Below are positions 1 to 9,555 of a stretch of 61,610 bases of DNA, piece after piece. Position 1 is the stretch's first letter. Each line of letters starts with the position of its first letter. Source of the stretch: SAR116 cluster bacterium AG-337-N21 (lineage in GTDB: Bacteria > Pseudomonadota > Alphaproteobacteria > Puniceispirillales > Marisalimonadaceae); the NCBI GenBank assembly GCA_003282145.1, contig QBZZ01000012.1, positions 1 to 61,610 of the forward strand, in the 5' to 3' direction. Both the position numbers and the translations under genes were made by a program. The notes beneath the pieces are model-generated. The model was not told where the DNA came from. It made no database searches and was given only the letters and a program-made list of their open reading frames with translations.

Positions 1-612
1 TTAGGTACAAATACATCTAAACATCTTTCAAAAATCTTAAATAAAATACAAACTTTAGAATACGATTTTTTGTTGATTGGAGGAGATCTAATAGATTCCA
101 GTTCCTTTAGATTAAATGATCTAAATTTATTAAATAGATTTAAAAAGGATATATATTTTGTTAACGGAAACCATGAATATTATCTAAAAGATTTTGAAAA
201 TAAAATTGAGCAATTGAAAAAATTTAAAATTAAAGTTCTTAAAAATTCAAGTATACAAATTAATGATATAAACATAATTGGAATTGACGATTTACAAAGT
301 AAATTTTCTAAAATAAAATTTGTTGAAAAGTTGAATAAAAAAAACTTATTCAACTTAGTCCTGTCACATAAACCTGATATTTGGGATAATATAAAAAGTA
401 AAAATGATCTTATGTTGTCAGGACATACTCATAATGGTCAAATTTTTCCATTTAACTTTTTAGTTAAATTAAAATTTAAATTTATTTATGGAATATATGA
501 ATACAAAAAATCAAAGCTTTATGTGTCGTCTGGCGCTGGTTGCTGGGGACCTAAGTTGCGTATTGGATCATCAAACGAGATTGTTAATATTCATTTAACA
601 AAGATATCTTAA
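1..612 (+). CDS. Metallophosphoesterase, 5'-truncated by window edge
   Basis: A calcineurin-like metallophosphoesterase, probably of the YkuE/LpxG-like type, which hydrolyses phosphoester or pyrophosphate bonds with two metal ions. Frame 1 is open from base 1, so the true start and the first metal motif (DxH) lie upstream; an internal TTG at 70 should not be taken as the start. Visible family motifs in order are GGDLID (metal-bridging Asp), GNHEYY (Asn/His), SHKPD and SGHTHNGQ near the C-terminus. The last motif is characteristic of the membrane-associated YkuE group. The substrate cannot be told. It ends 4 nt before a convergent gene. Confidence 0.85.
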   Translation, partial: LGTNTSKHLSKILNKIQTLEYDFLLIGGDLIDSSSFRLNDLNLLNRFKKDIYFVNGNHEYYLKDFENKIEQLKKFKIKVLKNSSIQINDINIIGIDDLQSKFSKIKFVEKLNKKNLFNLVLSHKPDIWDNIKSKNDLMLSGHTHNGQIFPFNFLVKLKFKFIYGIYEYKKSKLYVSSGAGCWGPKLRIGSSNEIVNIHLTKIS

Positions 613-616
613 ATTT

Positions 617-1093
617 TCATTTAAGAAGCAGGCTGTTATCAATTTTGTAAAATTTAGATGCAGATTTCTTTAATGAGTTTGCTGTTAATTCTTCTACGCC
701 ATAAACCTCCGCAAAAACTTTATTATTAGAAATTACCTTTTTTATCAATAGATCAAAATCTCCATCACCTGAAGCTAAAACTATAATGTCTGATGTAGGT
801 GCATAATCCATGATGTCAATTGTTATACCTACGTCCCAGTCCCCTTTTGATGAGCCGTCGTTTCTACTAATAAAAGGTTTTAATTTCACTTCAAAACCAA
901 TTCCCCTTAATATATTTTGGAATTGTATTTGTTTAGTATCATTTCTATCAGTAGTGTAAGCAAATGCAGCAACCACCTCCCTGTCATTAGTAGTTTTTTT
1001 CCAAAATTTATTATAATCAAAATTAGATTTAAATATTTGCTTTGTAGTATAATATATATTTTGTACATCAATAAATATTGAAACTCTTTTCAT
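617..1093 (-). CDS. NYN domain (LabA/DUF88-type) PIN-like nuclease
   Basis: A 158-residue protein consisting only of an NYN domain, a PIN-like fold typically linked to RNA cleavage or binding. The acidic residues expected for metal binding are visible: Asp9 in FIDVQNIY, the Asp pair in GDWDVGITIDIMD around residue 85-95, and the cluster ASGDGDFD around 108-115. No extra domain is attached. The ATG start at 1093 is the only sensible one. It may follow the upstream minus-strand threonine dehydratase in one transcript (41 nt gap). The RNA target is unknown. Confidence 0.8.
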   Translation of the reverse strand: MKRVSIFIDVQNIYYTTKQIFKSNFDYNKFWKKTTNDREVVAAFAYTTDRNDTKQIQFQNILRGIGFEVKLKPFISRNDGSSKGDWDVGITIDIMDYAPTSDIIVLASGDGDFDLLIKKVISNNKVFAEVYGVEELTANSLKKSASKFYKIDNSLLLK

Positions 1094-1134
1094 AACAATC
1101 CAATTTAATCAAAATTGATAAAATTTAACAGTCT

Positions 1135-2346
1135 TTAAATCAAACCTTCGATCTCAACTGGTAAATCATTTCTTTCAATTTCTTCAATTATTTTGTTTAA
1201 GTGATCTGAATTTTGGGTTTCAACAGTAATATTTAATTTGGCCAAACTAGCTGACAAATCCATTGCAAATCTACTATGTTCAACTTGAAGCACGTTAGCT
1301 CCATTAGTTGCACAAATTTTTGATATAATTTGTAATTGTCCAGGCTTGTCAGGCATCGTAATACCCAGTGTTGTAACCTGTCCTGATCTAACTAAGTCTC
1401 TCATTAAAATTGAGGACAAAACTTTTGAGTCAATATTTCCCCCACATATTATAACGCCAACTTTTTTACCTTTAAATGTGCTAGTATTTTGTAATAACGC
1501 AGCCAGACCTGTTGCACCTGCCCCTTCTGCAACAACTTTTTCGTGTTCCGCTAACATTGCTATTGCTCTTTCAATCGATTTATCTGAAACAGTAATTACA
1601 TCATCTACAAAATCCTGAATTATAGAAAAAGGAATATCGCCTATTTTTGAAACAGCTATACCTTCAGCTAAAGTAGATCCTTTGCACTTGATTTTTTTAT
1701 TAAACATCTTGTTTGTTAAAGATGGATACAAGTCAGATTCAACGCCAACAACCTTTATGTTTTTATTCATTTCTTTTGCTGCCAATGCACAACCAGCTAT
1801 TAATCCACCACCACCAACCGGTATCAGTATAACATCAATTTCATTACAGTCAGATAACATTTCATATGAAACAGTGCCTTGGCCAGAAATTACATTTAAA
1901 TCATTGTAAGGATGAACTTCAATAAATCCTTTATCCTTTATAAGATCTTGTACATGTTGATAGGACTCATCTAAATCAGATCCCTTAATAATAACATTTC
2001 CACCAAAATTTTTAGTTCTTCTAATCTTTGTAAAAGGAGTTCCTTCAGGCATTACAATATTTGAGTTAATATCCATCTTATTTGATATAAAAGCTAAACC
2101 TTGCGCATGATTTCCAGCAGACATAGCAACCACACCAGAGCTTCTTTCGTGATCAGAAAGTGACAAAAGCTTGGAGTAAGATCCTCTTACTTTAAAAGCG
2201 CCTGTATATTGTCTATTTTCAAACTTGAAGAAAACATTAATACCTAATTTTTCTGAAATAGAGCTTGAGTAGCTGGTTTCAGTCCACTTTACATTTTTGG
2301 AAATTTTTTTATGTACATCAATAATATCATCTAATGTTAATTTCAT
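1135..2346 (-). CDS. ilvA: Threonine dehydratase (threonine ammonia-lyase), medium form with ACT domain
   Basis: A PLP enzyme converting L-threonine to 2-oxobutyrate and ammonia, the first step toward isoleucine or a catabolic step. The PLP lysine is Lys52 in GAFKVRGS, the phosphate-binding glycine loop is the run PVGGGGLIAG, and a C-terminal ACT domain (about residues 325-403, with TTLGITMPDKPGQL) suggests allosteric control. I chose ATG 2346 (403 residues, starting MKLTLDDI) because a longer reading would begin at a TTG 42 nt upstream and adds only non-conserved residues. Whether it is biosynthetic or catabolic cannot be settled; serine or threo-hydroxyaspartate activity is possible. Confidence 0.88.
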   Translation of the reverse strand: MKLTLDDIIDVHKKISKNVKWTETSYSSSISEKLGINVFFKFENRQYTGAFKVRGSYSKLLSLSDHERSSGVVAMSAGNHAQGLAFISNKMDINSNIVMPEGTPFTKIRRTKNFGGNVIIKGSDLDESYQHVQDLIKDKGFIEVHPYNDLNVISGQGTVSYEMLSDCNEIDVILIPVGGGGLIAGCALAAKEMNKNIKVVGVESDLYPSLTNKMFNKKIKCKGSTLAEGIAVSKIGDIPFSIIQDFVDDVITVSDKSIERAIAMLAEHEKVVAEGAGATGLAALLQNTSTFKGKKVGVIICGGNIDSKVLSSILMRDLVRSGQVTTLGITMPDKPGQLQIISKICATNGANVLQVEHSRFAMDLSASLAKLNITVETQNSDHLNKIIEEIERNDLPVEIEGLI

Positions 2347-2449
2347 TGTTAACTCTATATATTTAAGTTTATAATGGGTTATTGCCAAAATAAAGCTTTG
2401 TCAAATATAATGATGAATATATATAGGATTATTAGTTTTTTGAGAAAAA

Positions 2450-3655
2450 ATGACTTTTTTTGACATTAGTAAAATCATGAAAGGTAGCCCACCTCCAATT
2501 GAATACCAAGTTACTCTAGATAATTGGCGAAAATATCCTTTCAATTCTTGGTCATTTGTAAATGTAAGAAATTTAATACCAACATCACCAATTTATAATA
2601 ATCCTGATAAAGAGGTTATATTACAAAAACAGTTAATAGACATAGATGATCTAATCATTGATCATAAAAATACTTCTTACAAACTTAAAGAAATTTTTAA
2701 AATATGCGACACAGATGCTTTTTTAGTTATGCATAAGGGTAAAATTAAATTTGAGTTTTATGATAAATTCACAAGGTTTAATACTCCTCATATCATTTTT
2801 TCAATATCAAAGTCTTTAACTTCTTTGTTAACTGGAATACTAGTAGAGAAAAAAGTAATTAATATTAACAACTACATTTCACATATTTTACCAGAAACCA
2901 AGGGAACGGCTTATGAAGACGCAACTGTTAGAAATGTTCTTGATATGAGCATTGCTTCTGGATTTATAGAAGACTACTCAGGACAAGCAGAAATATTTAA
3001 GAAGTATAGATCATCCACTGGCTGGGATTTGCCTGAAACAAACTCAACACAAACAGTCAAAGGATTGCATGATTTTCTTTGCTCAATGCCCAAGTCTAAT
3101 CATAAGCATGGTCAAAAATATCATTATTGTTCACCTCATAGTGACTTATTAGGATGGATTATTGAACGAGCTTCAGGTGAAAATTATTCTAAAATAATGG
3201 CTGACTTACTATTCAAGAAAGCAGGCATTAATCATGAAGCTAATGTAACAGTTGATAAATGGGGAGCTTCCAGAGCCGCAGGAGGAATTAGTGTTTCACC
3301 ATATGATTTACTTTTACTTTCTGAGTTAGTTCGTAATCATGGATCTAATAAGAATGGTCAAGTAATACCCGCCGCATGGATAGAAGATTTTGTTAATAGT
3401 AAAAATAATAATAGCTATCTAAATCAAGATAATTTGGAAAGATTTCCAAATGGAAATTATCGGTCAAAATGGTACCAGACTGGGTTCAAAGATAATGAAT
3501 ATTGCGCTATTGGGATTCATGGACAAAATATATGGATAAACCCTCAAAAGGAAATTACAATAGTAAGAATGTCATCTGCATCAGATCCTATAAATATTAA
3601 AACTGAAGAACTAATGTTTTCAGTTTTTGATGAAATTAGTAAAATTTTTATTTAA
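2450..3655 (+). CDS. Serine hydrolase, beta-lactamase/PBP class C family
   Basis: A 401-residue member of the beta-lactamase class C fold (EstB/PBP4*-like esterases and peptidases). The nucleophile motif SxxK is Ser118-Lys121 (SISKSLTS), followed by a Tyr motif in the segment YHYCSPHSDLLGW and the third motif HGQNIWINP near residue 360. There is no signal peptide, so it is probably cytoplasmic, which argues against a true antibiotic beta-lactamase. It lies 17 nt upstream of a GST gene on the same strand and is divergent from threonine dehydratase. The substrate is unknown; an esterase or amide hydrolase is most likely. Confidence 0.82.
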   Translation: MTFFDISKIMKGSPPPIEYQVTLDNWRKYPFNSWSFVNVRNLIPTSPIYNNPDKEVILQKQLIDIDDLIIDHKNTSYKLKEIFKICDTDAFLVMHKGKIKFEFYDKFTRFNTPHIIFSISKSLTSLLTGILVEKKVININNYISHILPETKGTAYEDATVRNVLDMSIASGFIEDYSGQAEIFKKYRSSTGWDLPETNSTQTVKGLHDFLCSMPKSNHKHGQKYHYCSPHSDLLGWIIERASGENYSKIMADLLFKKAGINHEANVTVDKWGASRAAGGISVSPYDLLLLSELVRNHGSNKNGQVIPAAWIEDFVNSKNNNSYLNQDNLERFPNGNYRSKWYQTGFKDNEYCAIGIHGQNIWINPQKEITIVRMSSASDPINIKTEELMFSVFDEISKIFI

Positions 3656-3672
3656 CAGGAGATTACTTAACA

Positions 3673-4320
3673 ATGAATTTGTCTTTAATATATTTTGACT
3701 TTCCTTTTTGGAGAGCAGAAGTTAGCAGAATTGCGCTTAATATTGGCAAGATAAAATTTAATGATATTCGAGTTGACCGTGAAGAATTTATGAGAGCAAG
3801 AAGTTCGGGTAAATTAGACGACGGAACAATTATTCCATTTAATCAGCTTCCATGTTTAAAAGTTAACGATGAAAGTTTTGCTCAAACAGCTGGTATCGCA
3901 AGATTTTGTGGAAAATTATCTGGTCTATATCCGAAAGATAACGATGTTGCAGCTGCTAAAATTGATCAATTCTTGGACTTTATAACTGATATTACAGTTT
4001 TAATTTTTAATGCAGGAAGAGATCTAGAACCTGTTAAAAAAATTGTTAAAAGAAAAGAATTTTTTGAAACAGAGTTCACCAGAAAATTCGAAATGTTAGA
4101 AAAAAATATCCCTGAGAACAGCGATTTGATAATTAATGATTACTTTAGCATTGCAGATATTGCCTTATGGAGTTTTGTGGGGTGGACAACTTCAGGTGCA
4201 GTAGACGGCTTTCCAAAAGATTTCTTAAAAAAATATCCAAAGATTAAAAGAGTGTGTAATTTTGTTGATGAACACCCAGAAGTGAAAAAATGGGGAAACG
4301 ATAAACAATTTAAAGCATGA
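3673..4320 (+). CDS. Glutathione S-transferase family protein
   Basis: A 215-residue GST with an N-terminal thioredoxin-like domain (about 1-80, including the cis-Pro segment NQLPCLKVND and QTAGIARF, the usual gamma-glutamyl-binding SNAI-like site) and an all-alpha C-terminal domain with the conserved ADIALW. The sequence resembles the sigma/alpha-like GSTs more than the short bacterial beta class. The catalytic residue would be Tyr7 (SLIYFDF). An AGGAG ribosome site lies about 13 nt before the ATG. It is probably co-transcribed with the hydrolase upstream. It likely conjugates glutathione to electrophiles; the substrate is not known. Confidence 0.85.
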   Translation: MNLSLIYFDFPFWRAEVSRIALNIGKIKFNDIRVDREEFMRARSSGKLDDGTIIPFNQLPCLKVNDESFAQTAGIARFCGKLSGLYPKDNDVAAAKIDQFLDFITDITVLIFNAGRDLEPVKKIVKRKEFFETEFTRKFEMLEKNIPENSDLIINDYFSIADIALWSFVGWTTSGAVDGFPKDFLKKYPKIKRVCNFVDEHPEVKKWGNDKQFKA

Positions 4321-4326
4321 GCATTA

Positions 4327-5373
4327 TTAAAAAGTAATTGGAAATCTTTTATATAACTTATTTATCTCTAACATGATCTCTTCAGAAAGTACTACCTCTA
4401 GTCCTTTTAATATATTAGTTAACTGTAAATTATTAGTTGCTCCAAAAATTACAGAGCCCATAAAAGGTCTTTGATTACAAAAAGCAAGGGCCATATGGAC
4501 TGGATCTAAATTATATTTTTTTGCAAGTAATACATACTCTTTTACTGCTAAAGTGGAATTATCGTTAATTCTACCAAATAAACTTGGTACTCTTGACAGT
4601 CTAGAGTTGTCTGGCACTTTATCTTCCATATACTTACCTGTAAGAAACCCTCCTGCTAAAGGAGAATAAGCTAACAAACTAATATTTTCGTGATAAGACA
4701 TTTCAGCCATATCAAGGTCATATAATCTACAAAGTAAACTATATTCATTTTGAGTAGAGGCCAGAGTAAGATTAGGAAATTCTTTTAAATAATGAATAAA
4801 TTGAGTAGTGCCCCAACAAGTTTCATTAGACAAGCCAATATACCTAATTTTTCCTTCTTTTTGTATATCAGACAAAGCTCTTAAAACCTGTAAAATGTTT
4901 TCTTTGGCAGACACTGTGTCTTGGGTTGTTGGGTTATAATTCCAATTTTGTCTAAAGTGATATGAACCTCTGTTTGGCCAATGTAATTGGTAAAGATCTA
5001 AATAATCAGTTTTCAATTTTTTTAGACTACCTTCAATCGCTATCTTTACTGATTTTTCGTTGATCCCCTCACCATTCCTGACGGCTTTGTAACCTTTCCC
5101 AGATATTTTACTAGCTAGAATAATATCGGATCTTTTAGATTTATTTTTTTCTATCCAATTGCCAATTATAGTTTCTGTATTTCCAGTAGTTTCTGGCCGA
5201 AGCGGGCAAGTTGGATACATTTCAGCTGTATCAAAAAAATTAATCCCATATTCCAATGACTGATCTATTTGACTGTGTCCATCATCTTCTGAAGTTGTTT
5301 CTCCAAAAGTCATTGTTCCTAGACAATATGATGAAACGTTTAAATCTGACTTACCTAATTTTTTAAAATACAT
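4327..5373 (-). CDS. tas: Aldo/keto reductase, Tas-like
   Basis: A 348-residue NADP(H)-dependent aldo/keto reductase close in layout and length to E. coli Tas (346 residues). Recognisable Tas-type segments include LGTMTFGETTS, INFFDTAEMYP (catalytic Asp and Tyr), ILASKISG (catalytic Lys) and YQLHWPNRG (catalytic His), with NADP-binding residues at SVIFGATNNLQL. It reduces aldehydes or ketones in the cytoplasm. An AGGA motif lies just before the ATG. It is separated by 90 nt from the upstream same-strand permease gene, so it may have its own promoter. It ends 6 nt from the convergent GST gene. Confidence 0.87.
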   Translation of the reverse strand: MYFKKLGKSDLNVSSYCLGTMTFGETTSEDDGHSQIDQSLEYGINFFDTAEMYPTCPLRPETTGNTETIIGNWIEKNKSKRSDIILASKISGKGYKAVRNGEGINEKSVKIAIEGSLKKLKTDYLDLYQLHWPNRGSYHFRQNWNYNPTTQDTVSAKENILQVLRALSDIQKEGKIRYIGLSNETCWGTTQFIHYLKEFPNLTLASTQNEYSLLCRLYDLDMAEMSYHENISLLAYSPLAGGFLTGKYMEDKVPDNSRLSRVPSLFGRINDNSTLAVKEYVLLAKKYNLDPVHMALAFCNQRPFMGSVIFGATNNLQLTNILKGLEVVLSEEIMLEINKLYKRFPITF

Positions 5374-5463
5374 GTTTTATCCTGATTTCAGTTGAACTAA
5401 ACATATATATGATTTTTATAAAAAATAAAATTTAACATTTATTAATTTTGAGTTTATGGATAT

Positions 5464-7986
5464 TTAATGGTTATGAGCTCTCAAAACTTGAAGAGGCTTA
5501 GAAAGAACTAGTTTAATCATTTTAAAAAAGCTAAAAACTGTTATCACAATTGGAACAATAAAAGACAAAATAATTAAGGTTAAGTAATTTACGTAAAAAT
5601 CAACATTAAAAACGAAGTATAGTAAAATAAAACTTACCAAGCATCCAATTAACAAAGAAATAAGTGATGCCATTAGACCAATTATTAAATATTCATATAG
5701 CCATAGTAATGATATTTTTTTTGGACTCGCTCCTAATATTTTAAATATTGCTATCTCATATAACTTATCTTTTTTACTTACATCTAATATCCCTGTTAAA
5801 ACTATAACTCCTGACAAAAGTGTTATTAAAGCAATAGAGTTAATTATAATTATTAGTAAATTTAAAATTGACTTAATTGCTTTATAACTTTCTTCTATGG
5901 AAATAGATGATATATTTGAAAATGTAGTGACTACTTTTTCTACAAAGTTATTATTTATTTCTTTATTTTCACTTGTAGTTGAGGCAATCCATGTGTGCGG
6001 GGCATTGGTTAAACTACTTTCACTTAATACGAAAATAAAATTAATATTCATATTCTCCCAAATAATTTCTCTTGTGTTGTAAATCGTGGCTTCAAAATTT
6101 CTACCTAAAATATTAAATCGTATATTATCACCAATTTTCACATTCATTCCTTTGGCAATTTTATCACCCATTGATACTAATAAAGGACCATTATAGTCTT
6201 TTTTCCACCATTCTCCTGATATTAGCTTAGAGTTTTTAGGTCTTTCGTTAGTCCAAGAAAATGCTCTATCTCTTTTAAGCACCCATTCGACATCTTTATT
6301 TACTTTTAAATTTTCAACCTTAATGTCATTTATTTCAGTAATACGACCTCGTAACATTGGTTGAGAGTTAAGAAATAAAATATCTTTTGATGAAGAAGCT
6401 AACTTATTAATTGTATCAATTTGGTTTGGTTGAATATCAATTAAAAAATGATTAGGAGCTTCTTGATTAATAGTTTTTGAGATTTTGTTATCTAAACTTT
6501 CTTCAATTATATTTAGACTAATTAAAAGTGATAAACCTATACTGAATGAAACAACTATAGTCTTAGAAAAAGAATTCTTACTAATAATTGATTTTCTTAC
6601 AAATTCAGATAGGGATCCAATTTTAAAATTTATCTTTTTTAAAATATAAAAATATATATTAGTTAATGTGCTTAATATCATAAAGGAGACAAAAATTGAT
6701 GTAAAAATATAAGCTGATAATTTAATGTCGTTGGTCATAATCACTATTAAGTAAGACAAAAAACAAATTAAAAAAAATATGAATATTTTTATTTTTTTGG
6801 AGCTTTCATTATGAATGTTATGAGCTGCGTGTCTTATAAGTTGTATTGGTTTAATTTCATAGGTACTTGAAATTGGTATTATTGTAAATAATAGACAAAC
6901 TATTAAACCAAAAGAAAAACTAATAATAATTGGTTTTAAAAAAATTGTTGCTTGAAAAGTATCAAATAATTCTGAACTAATTATTGGTGACAATATAAAA
7001 GGAATTGATATGCCCGCAAGTAAAGCAGGTATTATGCTAAGTAAAAAAATAACCATGACTTGAAAAAGGTAAATTAAAAAAACTTGCATATTTTTAGCTC
7101 CTAATGATTTCAATATCGCAATATTCTTAATTTTTTTGATTATATAACCTTTAACACCATTAGAAATACCAATTCCTGATATTAAAAGAGTAATTAATCC
7201 GACCATAGAAATAAAAAGAGATGTCCTTTCTATAAAGTTATTAAAATTATTAGTACTACTATTAACACCCCTAACAGTGATATTAGTACCTTCAACTAAC
7301 TTGTTTAAGTATGATAAATTAATATTATTTTTGTTTGGAATAAATTTTATTTTATATTTTACTAATGAACCTGGGACTATTAAATTTGTTTTTTGTAATG
7401 TTTTAATTGACAAAAGAACTCGAGAACCAAAAGTTGCAAATGAAAACATTCTATCTGGTTCTTTTTTTATAATTCCTTTAATTACTATTCTTGAATCACC
7501 TAAATCAAGTGTATCACCTAAATCAAGGCTAAGCTGATTTTTTACATTTTTATCAATCAAAACTCCATTGACGTTAGTGTTATTTATAGTCTGATTTAAT
7601 GTTTGATTAGGTGTAATTGAAACACTGCCTATCAAAGGCCAGTTTTCGTCAACTGCTTTCAATTCAACTAATCGACGTTTATTAATTAAGTTTTTGTTTG
7701 AAGACAACATAGTCCTCAACTCAATTACTTCTGCGACTTTTCCATTGACCTCAAGCCATTTTTTAATTTTTTGAGGAAATTTCTGATATGTAGTGGAAAG
7801 TTCAAAACTTCCTCCAAGAAGCTGAGATCTTTGATTATTAATTTCAAATTTTAGGTTTTCAGATAAACTTCCTACAGCACTAATTATGAAAATGCCCAAA
7901 AATATTGATGTTATAACAATCTTAAATTCATTGAAAGATCCTCGTAATTCTTTAATTGATAATTTCCAAAATTTAAAATTATTCAT
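5464..7986 (-). CDS. ybbP: ABC transporter permease, FtsX/YbbP family
   Basis: A large (840-residue) inner-membrane permease with an N-terminal transmembrane helix, a periplasmic MacB-like domain, a block of helices (about 250-480), a second periplasmic region and a C-terminal FtsX block. This is the ten-helix YbbP architecture of type VII ABC transporters, thought to extract lipids or hydrophobic substrates by mechanotransmission. ATG 7986 is preferred over an in-frame TTG at 7995 because it sits in an ATGAATAA overlap with the stop of the ATPase gene, typical of translational coupling. The partner ATPase is immediately upstream, and tesA is divergent beyond it, as in E. coli. Confidence 0.88.
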   Translation of the reverse strand: MNNFKFWKLSIKELRGSFNEFKIVITSIFLGIFIISAVGSLSENLKFEINNQRSQLLGGSFELSTTYQKFPQKIKKWLEVNGKVAEVIELRTMLSSNKNLINKRRLVELKAVDENWPLIGSVSITPNQTLNQTINNTNVNGVLIDKNVKNQLSLDLGDTLDLGDSRIVIKGIIKKEPDRMFSFATFGSRVLLSIKTLQKTNLIVPGSLVKYKIKFIPNKNNINLSYLNKLVEGTNITVRGVNSSTNNFNNFIERTSLFISMVGLITLLISGIGISNGVKGYIIKKIKNIAILKSLGAKNMQVFLIYLFQVMVIFLLSIIPALLAGISIPFILSPIISSELFDTFQATIFLKPIIISFSFGLIVCLLFTIIPISSTYEIKPIQLIRHAAHNIHNESSKKIKIFIFFLICFLSYLIVIMTNDIKLSAYIFTSIFVSFMILSTLTNIYFYILKKINFKIGSLSEFVRKSIISKNSFSKTIVVSFSIGLSLLISLNIIEESLDNKISKTINQEAPNHFLIDIQPNQIDTINKLASSSKDILFLNSQPMLRGRITEINDIKVENLKVNKDVEWVLKRDRAFSWTNERPKNSKLISGEWWKKDYNGPLLVSMGDKIAKGMNVKIGDNIRFNILGRNFEATIYNTREIIWENMNINFIFVLSESSLTNAPHTWIASTTSENKEINNNFVEKVVTTFSNISSISIEESYKAIKSILNLLIIIINSIALITLLSGVIVLTGILDVSKKDKLYEIAIFKILGASPKKISLLWLYEYLIIGLMASLISLLIGCLVSFILLYFVFNVDFYVNYLTLIILSFIVPIVITVFSFFKMIKLVLSKPLQVLRAHNH

Positions 7987-8668
7987 CTTTAACAATTAAA
8001 CCATTATCTAATTTAATTATTTTATTACATTGTTTAGCAATTGTCTCATCATGAGTAACTAATATTAGCGTTGAAGCAAAATCACTCTGTAGTTTGAAAA
8101 TTAATTTCATAACTTCTTCACTGTTTCTTTTATCTAAATTGCCTGTGGGTTCATCTGCAATTATAATTTCTGGAGAAGATATTAAAGATCTAGCAATTGC
8201 AACTCTTTGTTGTTCACCTCCAGATAGTTGGTGGGGATAATGATTGAGTCTTTTTTTAAGCCCAACTGACTTTAACAACTCAATTCCTTTTTTGTCATCA
8301 ATTAATACTCCAGAGATTTGATTGGGCAAGTTTACATTCTCTAAAGCAGTCATTGATGGTAATAAGTTAAAAGATTGAAAAATAATACCTACATTTTTTG
8401 ATCTATAATTAGCTAATTCATCTTCTTCCAAGTCATGAATTGCTACACCTTTAAAAAAAATTTTCCCTTTAGAGATTAACTCTAAGCCAGCTATTGTCAT
8501 TGCTAACGTAGATTTTCCTGCTCCACTTTCACCAATTACACTAATGCTATTATCTTTAAGAATTTTTAAGTTTATTCCTTTTAAAATATTAACTGTTTCT
8601 ACATTGTTTTTTAAGCTGACATGAACATTTTCCAGCTCAATGATATGTTTTTTGCTATTATTATTCAT
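7979..8668 (-). CDS. ybbA: ABC transporter ATP-binding protein, YbbA/LolD type
   Basis: A 229-residue stand-alone nucleotide-binding subunit. The Walker A is GESGAGKST, the signature LSGGEQQRVAIARS, the Walker B IIIADEPTGNLD and the switch histidine lies in LVTHDE. The sequence belongs to the LolD/YbbA/MacB group that drives FtsX-fold permeases. It overlaps the permease start by 8 nt and so forms an obligate pair with it. The start is divergent from tesA with 80 nt between them, which must hold both promoters. A role with TesA in lipid or lysophospholipid handling is inferred from synteny only. Confidence 0.9.
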   Translation of the reverse strand: MNNNSKKHIIELENVHVSLKNNVETVNILKGINLKILKDNSISVIGESGAGKSTLAMTIAGLELISKGKIFFKGVAIHDLEEDELANYRSKNVGIIFQSFNLLPSMTALENVNLPNQISGVLIDDKKGIELLKSVGLKKRLNHYPHQLSGGEQQRVAIARSLISSPEIIIADEPTGNLDKRNSEEVMKLIFKLQSDFASTLILVTHDETIAKQCNKIIKLDNGLIVKDE

Positions 8669-8748
8669 TTGTAATTACATCAATTTATTATGTTGTTTTC
8701 TAATTATCTTTCTTGTAGACAAATGGAAAGTATGGTTTCTAGTTAATA

Positions 8749-9381
8749 ATGGATTATATAAAAAAACTTACATTTACAATTTTTTTCTTTATATCATTTG
8801 TTGTAAATATAGCACATTCTAAAACAACAAAAGTTATTGTTTTTGGCGACAGTCTAATTGCAGGATATGGACTATTAAAAGAAGATGGTTTCGTTAATCA
8901 ATTACAAAATAAAATCACTCATTCTAAAATTAATTTAAAGCTAACAAATTCTGGAGTTTCTGGTGAAACTTCCACCGGTTTATTGAATAGGTTTAAATGG
9001 GTATTAGAAGAAGAGTATGACGCAGTAATAATTTCAATTGGTGCCAACGATGCATTAAGAGGAATTAATCCCATAATAACTTATAGAAATATTGAGAATA
9101 TCTTAACACATTTAAAAAAAATTAAAATTCCTACAATGCTTATCGGTATGAAAGCACCGTCTAACCTTGGAAGGGAATATGTAAATGAATTTAATGCCAT
9201 TTACCCAAGCTTGTCTAAAAAATACGATGTATTTTTTTATCCATTCTTTTTGAAAGATGTAGCTTTGGAGCCTTCTTATAATCAAAAAGATATGATACAC
9301 CCGAATAAAAAAGGGGTTGTTAAAATTGTTGAAAATATTTTTCCATACTTTTTACGTTTTTATAAAAGTCTAATAAACTAA
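8749..9381 (+). CDS. tesA: TesA-type periplasmic GDSL esterase/thioesterase/lysophospholipase
   Basis: A 210-residue SGNH hydrolase. It has an N-terminal signal peptide (about residues 1-24, ending NIAHS), block I VFGDSLIAG with nucleophile Ser35, block II GVSGETS, block III ISIGANDAL and block V DMIHPNKKG with the Asp-His pair. These match E. coli TesA, a periplasmic multifunctional esterase and acyl-CoA thioesterase. The gene is divergent from ybbA-ybbP exactly as in enterobacteria. The natural substrate is uncertain. Confidence 0.9.
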   Translation: MDYIKKLTFTIFFFISFVVNIAHSKTTKVIVFGDSLIAGYGLLKEDGFVNQLQNKITHSKINLKLTNSGVSGETSTGLLNRFKWVLEEEYDAVIISIGANDALRGINPIITYRNIENILTHLKKIKIPTMLIGMKAPSNLGREYVNEFNAIYPSLSKKYDVFFYPFFLKDVALEPSYNQKDMIHPNKKGVVKIVENIFPYFLRFYKSLIN

Positions 9382-9555
9382 TTATCTTCTAAAAATCAAT
9401 AATCTTAAAACTCTCCAAAGGCCCCTGAGTGCTAGAGCCCTAATCATTGGGTTACTCAACAATCTTTTGAAAAAAAATATAATTTTTGTAGAATGATTTT
9501 TCATAAAAAAGATAAGTACAACCATTATTACAATAATAAATAAAAATTTTATCAT
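9382..9555 (-). CDS. Small membrane protein, translationally coupled to the upstream hydratase
   Basis: A 57-residue reading frame not assigned to any family I recognise. Residues 1-18 form one strongly hydrophobic helix (begins MIKFLFIIVIMVV), followed by a basic amphipathic tail ending in RALALRGLWRVLRLLIFRR. Its ATG overlaps the TGA stop of the hydratase gene in the classic ATGA arrangement, which supports real translation. It fills a gap that is otherwise empty and abuts the stop of tesA on the other strand. Likely an inner-membrane peptide with a cytoplasmic positively charged tail. Function unknown. Confidence 0.65.
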   Translation of the reverse strand: MIKFLFIIVIMVVLIFFMKNHSTKIIFFFKRLLSNPMIRALALRGLWRVLRLLIFRR

